DNA of 64,000 bases from Bog-532 sp963742865. GTDB lineage: Bacteria; Actinomycetota; Actinomycetes; Streptosporangiales; Streptosporangiaceae. Shown piece after piece: positions 54,055 through 62,152 of this stretch. The notes beneath the pieces were generated by a model. The model was not told the DNA's origin, did no database searches, and worked only from the letters and a program-made list of their open reading frames with translations. The position numbers were made by a program, and so were the translations under genes. Numbering within the stretch: position 1 is the first letter of the stretch; each line of letters starts with the position of its first letter. The stretch lies in NCBI GenBank assembly GCA_963742865.1, contig CAVUNW010000016.1:310001-374000 (forward strand), read 5' to 3'.

Positions 54055-54819
54055 CTATCCCTTCCGCGAGCGGAATTTCTCCGGCATGGCGCGATATTCC
54101 GCAGTGTCGTGTGACTGGCTCTCGGCGGCCAGGCCGTACGGGAGCATCGTGACGGCGGCCTGCCGCAGGTGCTGGTTCAGCACCGCTTTCGTGTCCTGTA
54201 CGGCCTGCGGCGGGAGGGCGGCGATCCGCTGGGCCATCGCGATGGCCTCCGGCAGCACATCGCCGGCCGGCACGGCGCGGGTCGCCAGGCCCAGGCTGAC
54301 CGCCACCTCGGCCGGCATGCGGTCCCCGGTCAGCAGGTACGGCTTGGCGCGCAGCAGCCCGATGTTGAGCGGCCAGGTGACGGCCCCGCCGTCCCCCGCG
54401 ACCAGCGCCACCAGCACGTGCGGGTCGGCCAGGAAGGCCGCCTCCGACATGATGACCACGTCGCAAGCGGTGGCGATCGTACAGCCGAGCCCGACCGCGG
54501 GCCCGTTGACGGCCGCGATGACCGGCAGGTGGACGTTGATGAGGTCCTCGAATAGCTGCCGTCCGAGGCGAAGGGTCGACCGGCGCAGTTCGAGATCGCT
54601 GGCCAGAGCCGCGAACCCGTCAACGCTGCCGCCGGCGCTGAACGCCTGGCCCGCGCCGGTCAGCACCACCGCCCGGGCCGTGCGGTCACGGCTGACCTCG
54701 CGGAGGGCCATCGGAAATGCGGCGTGCAGATCGTCGTCGAAGGCGTTGAGAGCGCCGGGCCGGTTCATGGTGAGGATCCGGACCGGGCCGTCGGCTTCGA
54801 CGAGTACGGCGTCGCTCAT
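54055..54819 (-). CDS. Enoyl-CoA hydratase/isomerase (crotonase)
   Basis: 254 residues from the ATG at 54819, one base after the upstream stop. VLTGAGQAFSAGGSVDGFAA is the first oxyanion-hole segment, VIAAVNGPAVGLGCTIATAC the second. Where hydratases have a catalytic Glu (GxPE), the sequence reads FLADPHVLVALVAGDGGAVT, so the usual Glu pair is not obvious and an isomerase, hydrolase or lyase activity is possible. Part of the MaoC-crotonase-dehydrogenase-SDR operon. Confidence 0.82.
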   Translation of the reverse strand: MSDAVLVEADGPVRILTMNRPGALNAFDDDLHAAFPMALREVSRDRTARAVVLTGAGQAFSAGGSVDGFAALASDLELRRSTLRLGRQLFEDLINVHLPVIAAVNGPAVGLGCTIATACDVVIMSEAAFLADPHVLVALVAGDGGAVTWPLNIGLLRAKPYLLTGDRMPAEVAVSLGLATRAVPAGDVLPEAIAMAQRIAALPPQAVQDTKAVLNQHLRQAAVTMLPYGLAAESQSHDTAEYRAMPEKFRSRKG

Positions 54820-54820
54820 G

Positions 54821-55315
54821 TCACGCTCCGGCCTCGGTGTAGTCCCGGCCACGGATAAGCCGGACGGGGGTGAACACGGCGACCTCGACTCCATGCTGGT
54901 TGATGACGGCGCACCGCGACGTGACCACGCCCCGGCCGGGCCGGCTCGATGCTCGCGATTCGAGGGTGGTCACCACGACATACAACGTGTCGCCGACGTA
55001 CGTCGGAGACTTGACCGAGTACTCCATGTGAATGAAGGCCAGGCCCGTGCCGTGCAGGACGTTGGTCTGCAGGATCAGCCCTTCGGCGACCACGTAGACC
55101 AGCGCACCGGGAACGAGCCGGCCCGTGTACCCGCCGCCGGCCGCGTGGCTGGCGTCATAGAACAGCGGCTCGTTGAAGCCGGCCACGTGCACGAAGCTCA
55201 TCAAGTCGGACTCGGTGATCGTGCGCGCGGCCGTCCGGAAGGAGGACCCGGAGGTCATGTTCTCCCACGTCAGACCCTGGCCCATGAGCGGCACATCGGC
55301 ACGGGAGCCGGCCAC
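54821..55315 (-). CDS. MaoC-like hot-dog dehydratase
   Basis: 164 residues from the GTG at 55315. ARTITESDLMSFVHVAGFNE is followed by LFYDASHAAGGGYTGRLVPG, which resembles the MaoC DxNxxH region, though His is not in the standard position. PTYVGDTLYVVVTTLESRAS completes a hot-dog core with the R-hydratase-like ending VFTPVRLIRG. Could act as a hydratase or as an accessory subunit. The first gene of the minus-strand operon 55315-51992, with its AT-rich promoter 90 bases upstream. Confidence 0.75.
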   Translation of the reverse strand: MAGSRADVPLMGQGLTWENMTSGSSFRTAARTITESDLMSFVHVAGFNEPLFYDASHAAGGGYTGRLVPGALVYVVAEGLILQTNVLHGTGLAFIHMEYSVKSPTYVGDTLYVVVTTLESRASSRPGRGVVTSRCAVINQHGVEVAVFTPVRLIRGRDYTEAGA

Positions 55316-55646
55316 GGCGCCTCCTCTCGGTCACGATCGCGTCGGCCATCCGCCAGGAGAAGGCAATCCCCACGGGACGGCCGCGGTGAGCGTTGACGAC
55401 TAGAGTAACTAAAAGATTTATCTATTTATACCTTAACGAGGCGGTCTGGCCAAGGCCCCGGCGCCGGCGCGGGCCGATCGGGGCCGGGATCCGCGCTGGC
55501 GGGGCCGGGATCCGCGGCGGACGGCCCCGGCCACCGGGGCCGGGGCGGCCTGGCTGCCCGGATCCGTAGCGGATGGGGAGGCCGAGGCGGCCGGCTCCCT
55601 CGAGGGACAGCGGACAACCCACCGAAGCCGGGCGGGCGGCCTGCGC
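55316..55646. promoter_or_regulatory. Regulatory region and GC-rich repeat between MaoC operon and FadR
   Basis: An AT-rich island at 55403-55436 (AGAGTAACTAAAAGATTTAT, CTATTTATACC) is probably the promoter of the MaoC operon. Beyond it, 55480-55516 holds two copies of a 16-base GC-rich repeat (GGGGCCGGGATCCGCG, period 21), and further G/C-rich dyads up to 55600 could end the FadR transcript. No gene recognised. Confidence 0.5.
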
Positions 55647-56432
55647 CTAGATCAGGTCGAGCACCGAGTAGTCGCTGGCCCCGGTGGACAGGACGAAGTC
55701 CTCGGCGAGATCAAGGTGCCGCCGCCAGTGCGCGGTGGCCCCCTCGACGTCGCGCTTGCGGATCAGGTCGATCAGCCGCCGGTGGGCGCGATGGGCATCG
55801 TTGTACGCCTTGACCGTCGCGGGCGAATCCGCGGTCGCCAGCACCGCCTCCTGCGTGGATTTGTCGATGATGGTCCGGAGCATGGAGACGAGCACCACGA
55901 ACGTCTGGTTACCGGAGATCTCGACGATGGTGGCGTCGAACTGCCCATGCAGGACGATGCGCTCCGCGATGTTCTCCGTCTGGGAGATCGCCTCGTAGAT
56001 CTCCTCCAGCCGGTTGAGGTCGGCGCTCGTCCGGTGCCGGGCCGCGAGCCCGGCGCACTCGGACTCGATGATCGAGCGGGCATCGAAGACGTCCCGCAGG
56101 GTCGTGCCCCGATACTCGAGGATCAGTCCGGCGTAGCGCGCCGCGATCCGCTCGTCCGGGGCCTTGACGCGGGCGCCCCCGTGCGCGCCGCGGCGTATGG
56201 TGATCAGCGCCTCCGACTCCAGCACGCGGAAGGCCTCGCGGAGGGTGGGCCGTGACACCCCGAACTGTTCCATCAGGGCGGCTTCCGATGGAAGGGCGTC
56301 GCCCTCCTTCAAATCGCCGCGCACAATCTGCTGCCGGAGCGAGTCACCGATCAGCTCGGCCATCTTCGGCATGTGCAGGGCCCGCCCGACCGCGACGCGT
56401 CCGTTAACCGTGGGGACTCGATTTTGCGGCAA
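55647..56432 (-). CDS. FadR-type (GntR, FCD domain) transcriptional regulator
   Basis: 261 residues from the TTG at 56432 behind GGAGGAG; an upstream ATG at 56486 and an internal ATG at residue 21 are alternatives. Winged helix: LPSEAALMEQFGVSRPTLRE, FRVLESEALITIRRGAHGGA. The FCD domain follows, with EFDATIVEIS-like helix HGQFDATIVEISGNQ and AHRAHRRLIDLIRKRD. It shares the GGARVxxPDxxxAAR extension with the FadR at 35911, so both arose by duplication. It likely represses acyl-CoA genes, and CAGGTA boxes near its own start (56451, 56588) suggest autoregulation. Confidence 0.88.
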   Translation of the reverse strand: MPQNRVPTVNGRVAVGRALHMPKMAELIGDSLRQQIVRGDLKEGDALPSEAALMEQFGVSRPTLREAFRVLESEALITIRRGAHGGARVKAPDERIAARYAGLILEYRGTTLRDVFDARSIIESECAGLAARHRTSADLNRLEEIYEAISQTENIAERIVLHGQFDATIVEISGNQTFVVLVSMLRTIIDKSTQEAVLATADSPATVKAYNDAHRAHRRLIDLIRKRDVEGATAHWRRHLDLAEDFVLSTGASDYSVLDLI

Positions 56433-56690
56433 GACTCTCTCTCCTCCGAACAGGTATATAAATGCTACAGGTCGCCGCCGGGCCATAGCTGCCGGTTAGC
56501 ACCGGTAGAACGCAGCCAGACCAGTGCCTCAGCGGTGCGTGGCGGCCCCCCGGCTCCTCGGCTACTGCAGCCAAATGTCAATTAATTCAGGTATATTTTA
56601 ACATTCTTTTATACCGAACGGACCTGATGCAGGGCGCGCGTCACCACCGGGCGGCAATCCGTTTCATCGCCCCGGCGAGCCGTTGACGGC
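56433..56690. promoter_or_regulatory. FadR upstream region with two CAGGTA boxes
   Basis: CAGGTATATAAATGCTAC lies at 56451-56468, next to the FadR start. A second island, 56578-56618 (TCAATTAATTCAGGTATATT, then TTATACCG), contains GGTA-N18-TACC at 56590-56615, nearly the same layout as at 22887. No gene in the region. Confidence 0.5.
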
Positions 56691-57914
56691 TCAGGGGCGG
56701 CGCGGCTCACGGGGAAGGCCGAGAGTGCGCTCGGACAGCACGTTGAGCTGAATCTCGGTAGTGCCGCCGTAGATCGACTCGGCTCGGCTGGCCAGGAACA
56801 CCTGCTGGAGCCGGTCGAGCTCGTAGCCCTCTCCGACGAGCTCGCTGCGCGCGCCTTCGGCCCGCATGGCTATCTCACCCATGCGGATGTGCGCCCCGCT
56901 GGCAAAGACCTTGCTGATCGACGCCTGCACGGCCGGATCGGCGCCTCGTCCCTTGATGGCCGTCATCAGCCGCAGCGCGTTCCACTCCATGATCCGCGCG
57001 TCGGTCCACGCCTGGGCGAGGTCACGGCGCAGCACGCCTGCCCCGCTCCGGCCGCCCCCCCGGGCCACCTCGATCATCTCGTCCACCTCGCGCTTAATGC
57101 GCAGGTGCTCGGCCAGCAGCGTCGTCCCGCGCTCGGTGCCCAGGGCGCCCATGGCGACGCGCCACCCGTCGTTCACCGCCCCGACGACCATGTCGGCCGA
57201 CGTCCGCGCCCCCGTGAAGAAGACTTCGCAGAACTCGGCACCGCCGACGATGTTGCGGATCGGCCGTACCTCCACACCCGGCTGGTCCACCGGAACAAGC
57301 AGCAGCGACAGGCCCTTGTGCTTAGGTGCCTCCGGATCGGTCCGGCACAGCACGTACATCCAGTCGGCCCGGGTCCCAACTGACGTCCAGACCTTCTGGC
57401 CGTCGATGACCCATTCCCCACCCCCCGCCTGCCTCCCCATTCCCCCTTCACCATCCCCCTTCACTAGGCAGGCCCGGGTGCGCAGCCCGGCGAGGTCCGA
57501 CCCGGCGCCGGGCTCGCTGAAACCCTGGCCCCACAACTCCTCGACCCGTACGATCCGCGGCAGGAAACGGCTCTTCTGCTCCGGCGACCCGAACGCGAGG
57601 AGCGTCGGCCCGAACAGTTCCTGTCCCTGCATCGTCGCCTTGAACGGAGGGTTCGCGCGCGCGTACTCGAGCTGGAAGACCAGCTGCTCGTCCACGCTGG
57701 CGTTGCGGCCGCCGTACTCCTCGGGCCAGCCAATGCACAGCCATCCGCCGGCGGACAGCTCCCTGTCCCAGGCCAGGCGGACGTCCCAGGCGCTGTCGTC
57801 CCACGAGAACCCGACGCCCCGGTGCCGGGCGAACTCGCCGACGAGATGCTCGGCGAACCAGGTGCGAACCTCGTCCTGGAAATCGCGCAGGGCCGGAGTC
57901 AGCGATAGGTCCAT
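56691..57914 (-). CDS. Acyl-CoA dehydrogenase (FadE type) with G-rich insertion
   Basis: 407 residues from the ATG at 57914. CIGWPEEYGGRNASVDEQLV, GFSEPGAGSDLAGLRTRA, WVIDGQKVWTSVGTRADWMY, and the C-terminal ESIYGGTTEIQLNVLSERTL. Just before WVIDGQKVW is a Gly-rich loop (GDGEGGMGRQAGGGE) encoded by a G-run repeat, longer than in typical FadE proteins. It may pair with the partner-type subunit at 52935. It follows the thiolase at 57968 on the same strand after 53 bases and is likely cotranscribed. Confidence 0.9.
   Translation of the reverse strand: MDLSLTPALRDFQDEVRTWFAEHLVGEFARHRGVGFSWDDSAWDVRLAWDRELSAGGWLCIGWPEEYGGRNASVDEQLVFQLEYARANPPFKATMQGQELFGPTLLAFGSPEQKSRFLPRIVRVEELWGQGFSEPGAGSDLAGLRTRACLVKGDGEGGMGRQAGGGEWVIDGQKVWTSVGTRADWMYVLCRTDPEAPKHKGLSLLLVPVDQPGVEVRPIRNIVGGAEFCEVFFTGARTSADMVVGAVNDGWRVAMGALGTERGTTLLAEHLRIKREVDEMIEVARGGGRSGAGVLRRDLAQAWTDARIMEWNALRLMTAIKGRGADPAVQASISKVFASGAHIRMGEIAMRAEGARSELVGEGYELDRLQQVFLASRAESIYGGTTEIQLNVLSERTLGLPREPRRP
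57412..57466 (-). repeat. G-rich tract inside acyl-CoA dehydrogenase gene
   Basis: On the minus strand the stretch has at least five runs of four or more G (GGGGGATGG, GGGGGAATGGGGAGG, GGGGGGTGGGG) with GTGAAGGGGGATGG-like units. It is homologous in place and partly in sequence to the tract at 63397-63453. Could fold as a G-quadruplex. Confidence 0.7.
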
Positions 57915-57967
57915 AGCCTCAGCTCTCCTTGGGACGGCTGGCGTTGATCATCTGACGGCGGTGACAT

Positions 57968-59143
57968 TCAGAGCCGTTCCAGCAGCGTGCCCGTGCCCAT
58001 GCCGCCGCCCACGCACATCGTCACCAGGGCGTACCGGCCGCCGGTCCGCTCCAGTTCATGGAGGGCCTTGGTCAGCAGCACGCCGCCGGTCGCGCCCAGC
58101 GGGTGGCCCAGCGCGATCGCGCCGCCGTTGACATTAACCCTCGAGGCGTCCGCTTTCAGCTCGTGTGACCACGCCAGCACGACGGAGGCGAAAGCCTCGT
58201 TGATCTCGATCACGTCGATGTCGTCGAGGGTCAGTCCGTTGCGGCTGAGGATCTTCCGGGTCGCCGGGATGGGCCCGGTGAGCATCATGACCGGATCGTT
58301 ACCGACCAGGATGGAGTCGACGACCCGGGCCCGCGGCCGCAGGCCCAGTTCGGCCGCGCGCGTCCCGGTCATCAGCAGCAGGGCGGAAGCGCCGTCGGAG
58401 ATCTGCGACGACGTGCCCGCGGTGTGCAATGCCCCCGGGCGGTCCGGCAGGTTGACCCGCAGGCCGGCCAGCCCTTCGAGGGTTGTCGGGCGGGGGCCCT
58501 CGTCCACGGCGACCAACGTGGTCCCGGTCATCTCGCCACTCCCGGACCGGACCGGCACCTCCACCGGCACGATCTGGCTGACGAAACGCCCACCGGCGAT
58601 GGCGCCAGCCGCCCGCTGCTGCGAGAGGACCGCGAACTCCTCAAGCTCGGGCCGGGAGAATCCCCAGGCCTCGGCGATCCGGTCGGCCGCCTCGAACTGA
58701 TTCGTGATCTCGTAGTGCTGCTCGTAGCGGGACGTCTTGGCCGGCCCGAGCTCGGGCATGACGCTCGACGTCATCGGTACCTGATCCATGGACTCCACGC
58801 CGCCCGCGACGGCCACGTCCACGACCCCGCCCGCGATCAGGCCGTACGCCAGCGTGAAGGCCTGCTGCGACGAGCCGCACTGCGCGTGGATGGTGGAAGC
58901 GCCGACATTACGGTCCAATCCCGCAGCCAGCCATGCGCTCCGGGTGATATTGCCCGACTGCTGGCCGACCTGGCTCACGCAGCCGCCGGTCACCTGGCCC
59001 ACGACGCCCGAATCGATGCCCGCCCGCTGGATCAGCGCCGCCAGCACGTCGCTGAACAGATCCGGCGCCAGATAGCCGGCGAGGCTTCCCCGGCGCTTGC
59101 CCACTGCCGACCGGAGGGCTTCGACGATCACGACGTCAGACAT
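57968..59143 (-). CDS. Acetyl-CoA acyltransferase (classical thiolase, FadA type)
   Basis: 391 residues from the ATG at 59143, four bases after GAGGAGTG; a GTG two codons earlier is possible. All catalytic residues of degradative thiolases are visible: Cys in ASTIHAQCGSSQQAFTLAYG (about residues 81-100), INEAFASVVLAWSHEL, GGAIALGHPLGATGG (His) and TMCVGGGMGTGTL (second Cys). It cleaves 3-ketoacyl-CoA to acetyl- or propionyl-CoA plus a shortened acyl-CoA. This is the only classical thiolase of the window. First gene of the operon with the dehydrogenase at 56691. Confidence 0.94.
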   Translation of the reverse strand: MSDVVIVEALRSAVGKRRGSLAGYLAPDLFSDVLAALIQRAGIDSGVVGQVTGGCVSQVGQQSGNITRSAWLAAGLDRNVGASTIHAQCGSSQQAFTLAYGLIAGGVVDVAVAGGVESMDQVPMTSSVMPELGPAKTSRYEQHYEITNQFEAADRIAEAWGFSRPELEEFAVLSQQRAAGAIAGGRFVSQIVPVEVPVRSGSGEMTGTTLVAVDEGPRPTTLEGLAGLRVNLPDRPGALHTAGTSSQISDGASALLLMTGTRAAELGLRPRARVVDSILVGNDPVMMLTGPIPATRKILSRNGLTLDDIDVIEINEAFASVVLAWSHELKADASRVNVNGGAIALGHPLGATGGVLLTKALHELERTGGRYALVTMCVGGGMGTGTLLERL

Positions 59144-59162
59144 GGGCACTCCTCGGCATCGA

Positions 59163-59186
59163 TCTAATTATCTAACTATATCAACG
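59163..59186. promoter_or_regulatory. AT-rich promoter island of the thiolase operon
   Basis: CTAATTATCTAACTATATCA at 59166-59185, about 20-40 bases before the thiolase start on the minus strand. Confidence 0.45.
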
Positions 59187-59192
59187 GTGCCC

Positions 59193-59287
59193 GGCTGGTG
59201 CTGGGCGGCTGGTGCTGGCGGCTGGTGCTGGCGGCTGGTGCTGGGCGGCTGGTGCTGGCGGTCGGTGCTGAGCGGCTGCCGCTGGCC
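59193..59287. repeat. 13-14-base noncoding minisatellite
   Basis: Units GGCTGGTGCTGGC or GGCTGGTGCTGGGC occur about five times, followed by two degenerate copies. It fills the gap between the acyl-CoA dehydrogenase stop (59320) and the thiolase promoter and is not within a recognised gene. Confidence 0.8.
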
Positions 59288-59319
59288 GGTGCAGGGCCGG
59301 CCCGCTCCGTGGCGCCGGT

Positions 59320-60471
59320 TCAGTAGGTGCGCAGCCCCATGCTGCGCGCGATCCCGTTGCGCTGGATCTGGCTGGTGCCGCCGGAGATCGGCGCGACGAT
59401 CGACTCCCGCCAGCGAAAGCTCATGACGCTCTCGGTGGAGAAACCGTGCCCGGCGCAGATCTGCATGCCGAGCCGGGCCGCGGCGACGTAGGTCTCCGAG
59501 CCCTTGAGCTTGGCCATCGCTCCCTCCCGGCTGCTGGGCCGGCCGTGCGACAGTGACCAGGCGGCCCGGTAGGCGAGCAGGCGCGCGGCGTCGATCTCCG
59601 TCTGCATGTCGGCCATCGCATGGGCCAGCGCCTGGAACGTGCCGACCGGCCGGCCGAAGGCCGTCCGGTGCTTGGAGTACTCCAGCGCCTCGTCCAGGGT
59701 GGACTGGGCCACCCCCACGTATCCGCCGCTCATCAGCACCCGTTCGAGCTCCAGGCTGGACAGCATCACTTTCCAGCCCTCATCGGGCGGGCCGACCAGA
59801 GCCGTCTTGGGCACCACGACGTCGGTCAGGAAGACCTCGTAGGTGCCCAGAATGTGCCGGGCCAGGGTGGGCGCCTGACGGAGCTGGACGCCGGGCGTGT
59901 CGGCGTCGATGAGCAGCAGCGAAATCCCGTCGTGCTTACGCCCGTTCCGCGAGGTCCGGACGTAGGTCATGATGGTGGTGCTCGGCACACCGGCGCCGGT
60001 GCACCACATCTTCTGGCCGTTAACGACGTAGTGGTCACCCATATCCACCGCCGCGCAGCGCAGCGCGGCGGCGTCGGAGCCGGTGTCAGGCTCCGACATA
60101 GCGACCGCGTACCGCGTCTGCCCGGTGAACATCTTCGACGCGATCGCCTGCCGGTGGGCGTCGGTGCCCCACTTGTAGATCGTGAGGGCCGGGATCAGCG
60201 TCCCGATGAAGCACATCGCGACGTCGAGGCTGGCGCGGCCCAGCTGCTCGGCGATGATGGCGAGCTCCACCGGGCCGCCCCCGTCGCCACCGGCCTCGGC
60301 CGGGAACGCCAGCCCGTACCAGCCGATCTCGGCCATGGCCTTCATCAGCTGGTCGGGAAAGGTGCTGGTCTCGTCCCATTCCTTCGCCTGCCGCGGCGGG
60401 CAATGCCGATCGACGAACTGGTGCGCCGCAGCCTTCAACGCCATCTGCTCGCCGGAAAGACCAAACTCCAT
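59320..60471 (-). CDS. Acyl-CoA dehydrogenase
   Basis: 383 residues from the ATG at 60471. LAFPAEAGGDGGGPVELAII, VAMSEPDTGSDAAALRCAAV, YVVNGQKMWCTGAGVPSTTI, RTAFGRPVGTFQALAHAMAD, and the ending IVAPISGGTSQIQRNGIARS. Longer substrate-side loop than medium-chain enzymes. Position of the catalytic Glu is not in the GGT motif. It is divergent from the crotonase-BadH-like operon and reads toward the minisatellite. Substrate class unknown. Confidence 0.9.
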   Translation of the reverse strand: MEFGLSGEQMALKAAAHQFVDRHCPPRQAKEWDETSTFPDQLMKAMAEIGWYGLAFPAEAGGDGGGPVELAIIAEQLGRASLDVAMCFIGTLIPALTIYKWGTDAHRQAIASKMFTGQTRYAVAMSEPDTGSDAAALRCAAVDMGDHYVVNGQKMWCTGAGVPSTTIMTYVRTSRNGRKHDGISLLLIDADTPGVQLRQAPTLARHILGTYEVFLTDVVVPKTALVGPPDEGWKVMLSSLELERVLMSGGYVGVAQSTLDEALEYSKHRTAFGRPVGTFQALAHAMADMQTEIDAARLLAYRAAWSLSHGRPSSREGAMAKLKGSETYVAAARLGMQICAGHGFSTESVMSFRWRESIVAPISGGTSQIQRNGIARSMGLRTY

Positions 60472-60482
60472 ACTGACGCCCC

Positions 60483-60515
60483 TATGATTTAGATGATAGA
60501 ACTATAAAAGGACGT
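60483..60515. promoter_or_regulatory. AT-rich divergent promoter island
   Basis: TATGATTTAGATGATAGAAC, then TATAAAAGG. Contains the 13-mer ATAGAACTATAAA (60496-60508), identical to the one upstream of etfB. It lies 64 bases before the crotonase gene. Confidence 0.5.
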
Positions 60516-60571
60516 CACCTCCCGGGGCAACCCAGGGCCGGCGGCAGTCACACCGACGACAAGGAATCCCT

Positions 60572-61393
60572 ATGACAGACCGCTACGCGGCCTTCCCCAG
60601 CCTGCGCCTGGAGCCGGGCGAGCGGGGCGTCATGCACCTTGTGCTCGACTCCCCCGGGCTGAACTCGGTGAGCCCCGAGATGCATCGAGATCTGGCCGAC
60701 GTGTGGCCGGTGCTGGACCAGGATCCTGCGGTCCGCAGCGTGCTGGTCTACGGGGCCGGCCGGGCATTCTCCTCCGGCGGCAACTTCGACCTGATCGGCG
60801 AGATGATCGACGAGTACGACAGCCGCATCAGGATCATGCGTGAAGCCCGTGACCTCGTGCTCAACATGCTCCGGTTCAGCAAGCCGGTCGTGTCGGCCGT
60901 GCGGGGACCGGCCGTCGGGGCCGGTCTGGTGGTGGCGATGCTGGCCGACATCTCCGTCGTCGGCCGGACGGCGAAGATCATTGACGGCCACACCCGGCTG
61001 GGCGTCGCCGCGGGCGATCACGCCGCCATCTGCTGGCCCTTGCTGGTGGGCATGGCGAAGGCCAAGTACTACCTGCTGACCTGCGAGCCACTCGTCGGCG
61101 AGGAGGCGGAGCGGATCGGCCTGGTATCCCGGTGCGTCGATGACGACCAGGTGCTGGCCGAAGCCGCGCGGATCGCCTGCGAGCTGGCCCAGGGAGCGCC
61201 CACGGCGATCCGGTGGACCAAGCACAGCCTCAACCACTGGTACCGCATGGCGCAGCCCGCCTTCGAGGCGTCGCTCGGCCTGGAATTCGTCGGGTTCGGC
61301 GGTCCCGAGGTCCGCGAAGGCCTGGCCTCGCACCGGGAGAAGCGCCCCCCGCGATTCGTACCAGAAGAGTTCGTACCGGAAGGGGGGCAGTGA
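60572..61393 (+). CDS. Enoyl-CoA hydratase/isomerase (crotonase)
   Basis: 273 residues; AAGGAA at suitable spacing. VLVYGAGRAFSSGGNFDLIG and VVSAVRGPAVGAGLVVAMLA are the two oxyanion-hole segments. The region with the catalytic Glu reads IIDGHTRLGVAAGDHAAICW, so a normal Glu144/Glu164 pair is not evident. The long C-terminal tail (GLASHREKRPPRFVPEEFVP) is as in BadI-like or other ring-acting crotonases. It leads the operon with a BadH-like SDR and a second crotonase. A ring-acting hydratase or ring-opening hydrolase is possible. Confidence 0.83.
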   Translation: MTDRYAAFPSLRLEPGERGVMHLVLDSPGLNSVSPEMHRDLADVWPVLDQDPAVRSVLVYGAGRAFSSGGNFDLIGEMIDEYDSRIRIMREARDLVLNMLRFSKPVVSAVRGPAVGAGLVVAMLADISVVGRTAKIIDGHTRLGVAAGDHAAICWPLLVGMAKAKYYLLTCEPLVGEEAERIGLVSRCVDDDQVLAEAARIACELAQGAPTAIRWTKHSLNHWYRMAQPAFEASLGLEFVGFGGPEVREGLASHREKRPPRFVPEEFVPEGGQ

Positions 61394-61394
61394 C

Positions 61395-62150
61395 ATGACG
61401 CCGGCCCGCGGCACCGCGCTCGTGACGGGCGCAGCAGGAGGTATCGGGCGCGCGATCGCCAGACATCTGGCCGGGGCCGGATTCACCGTGGCCGTCTGCG
61501 ACCTGGACGGTGACGCGGCGGTCAAGGTGGCCGCCGAACTGGCCGCCGAAGTTCCCGGCGGGCACGCCGGCTTCACCATGGACGTGTCGGACAGCACCAG
61601 CGTCGCCGGGGTGGTGGCCGCCATCGAAGCCGAGCTGGGCGAGGTCAGGGTCCTGGTGAACAACGCCGGGATCGACAAGATCGAGAAATTCACCGAGTCC
61701 ACCGAGGAGACGTGGCGGGCGGTTATCTCGGTCAACTATCTCGGCACGGTGATCGTCACGCGGGCCGTCCTGGACGGGATGATCGCCCGCGGCTACGGCC
61801 GCATCGTCAACATCAGCTCAGACGCGGGCCGGGTGGGTTCCTCCGGCGAGGTGGTGTACTCGGGGACGAAGGGCGCAGTGATCGCGTTCGGCAAGGCGCT
61901 CGCGCGCGAGGTCGCCGCGAAGGGCGTCACAGTGAACACGGTCTGCCCGGGCCCGACCGACACGCCGCTGCTCAAGCAGGTCTCCGACCGCAGCCAGGGG
62001 CTGTTCGACGCGATGGCGCGCGCGGTGCCGATGAAGCGGATCGGTACCCCGGACGACGTTGCGCCGGCGGTCGTCTTCTTCACCGGGGACGGGGCGGCTT
62101 ACATCACCGGTCAGACGCTGTTGGTCAGCGGCGGCCTGACGATGGCGTGA
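61395..62150 (+). CDS. SDR resembling 2-hydroxycyclohexanecarboxyl-CoA dehydrogenase (BadH)
   Basis: 251 residues from the ATG at 61395, one base after the crotonase stop. LVTGAAGGIGRAIARHLA, DLDGDAAVKVAAELA, VNNAGIDKIEKFTESTEETW, NISSDAGRVGSSGEVVYSGT (catalytic Ser and Tyr) and VCPGPTDTPLLKQVSDRSQG match, segment by segment, what I remember of BadH from cyclohexanecarboxylate degradation. BadH oxidises the ring hydroxyl of an alicyclic CoA ester with NAD. It sits between two crotonases, as expected for a hydratase-dehydrogenase-hydrolase series. Confidence 0.8.
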   Translation: MTPARGTALVTGAAGGIGRAIARHLAGAGFTVAVCDLDGDAAVKVAAELAAEVPGGHAGFTMDVSDSTSVAGVVAAIEAELGEVRVLVNNAGIDKIEKFTESTEETWRAVISVNYLGTVIVTRAVLDGMIARGYGRIVNISSDAGRVGSSGEVVYSGTKGAVIAFGKALAREVAAKGVTVNTVCPGPTDTPLLKQVSDRSQGLFDAMARAVPMKRIGTPDDVAPAVVFFTGDGAAYITGQTLLVSGGLTMA

Positions 62151-62152
62151 CC

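Noticed and set aside
59193..59287. Possible CRISPR array
   Set aside because: Units are 13-14 bases without spacers; it is a simple tandem repeat.
48405..60515. KstR-type operators (TnnAACnnGTTnnA) in the AT-rich islands
   Set aside because: TAGAAC half-sites occur but no full palindrome with that spacing was found, and no TetR-family gene is present in the window.
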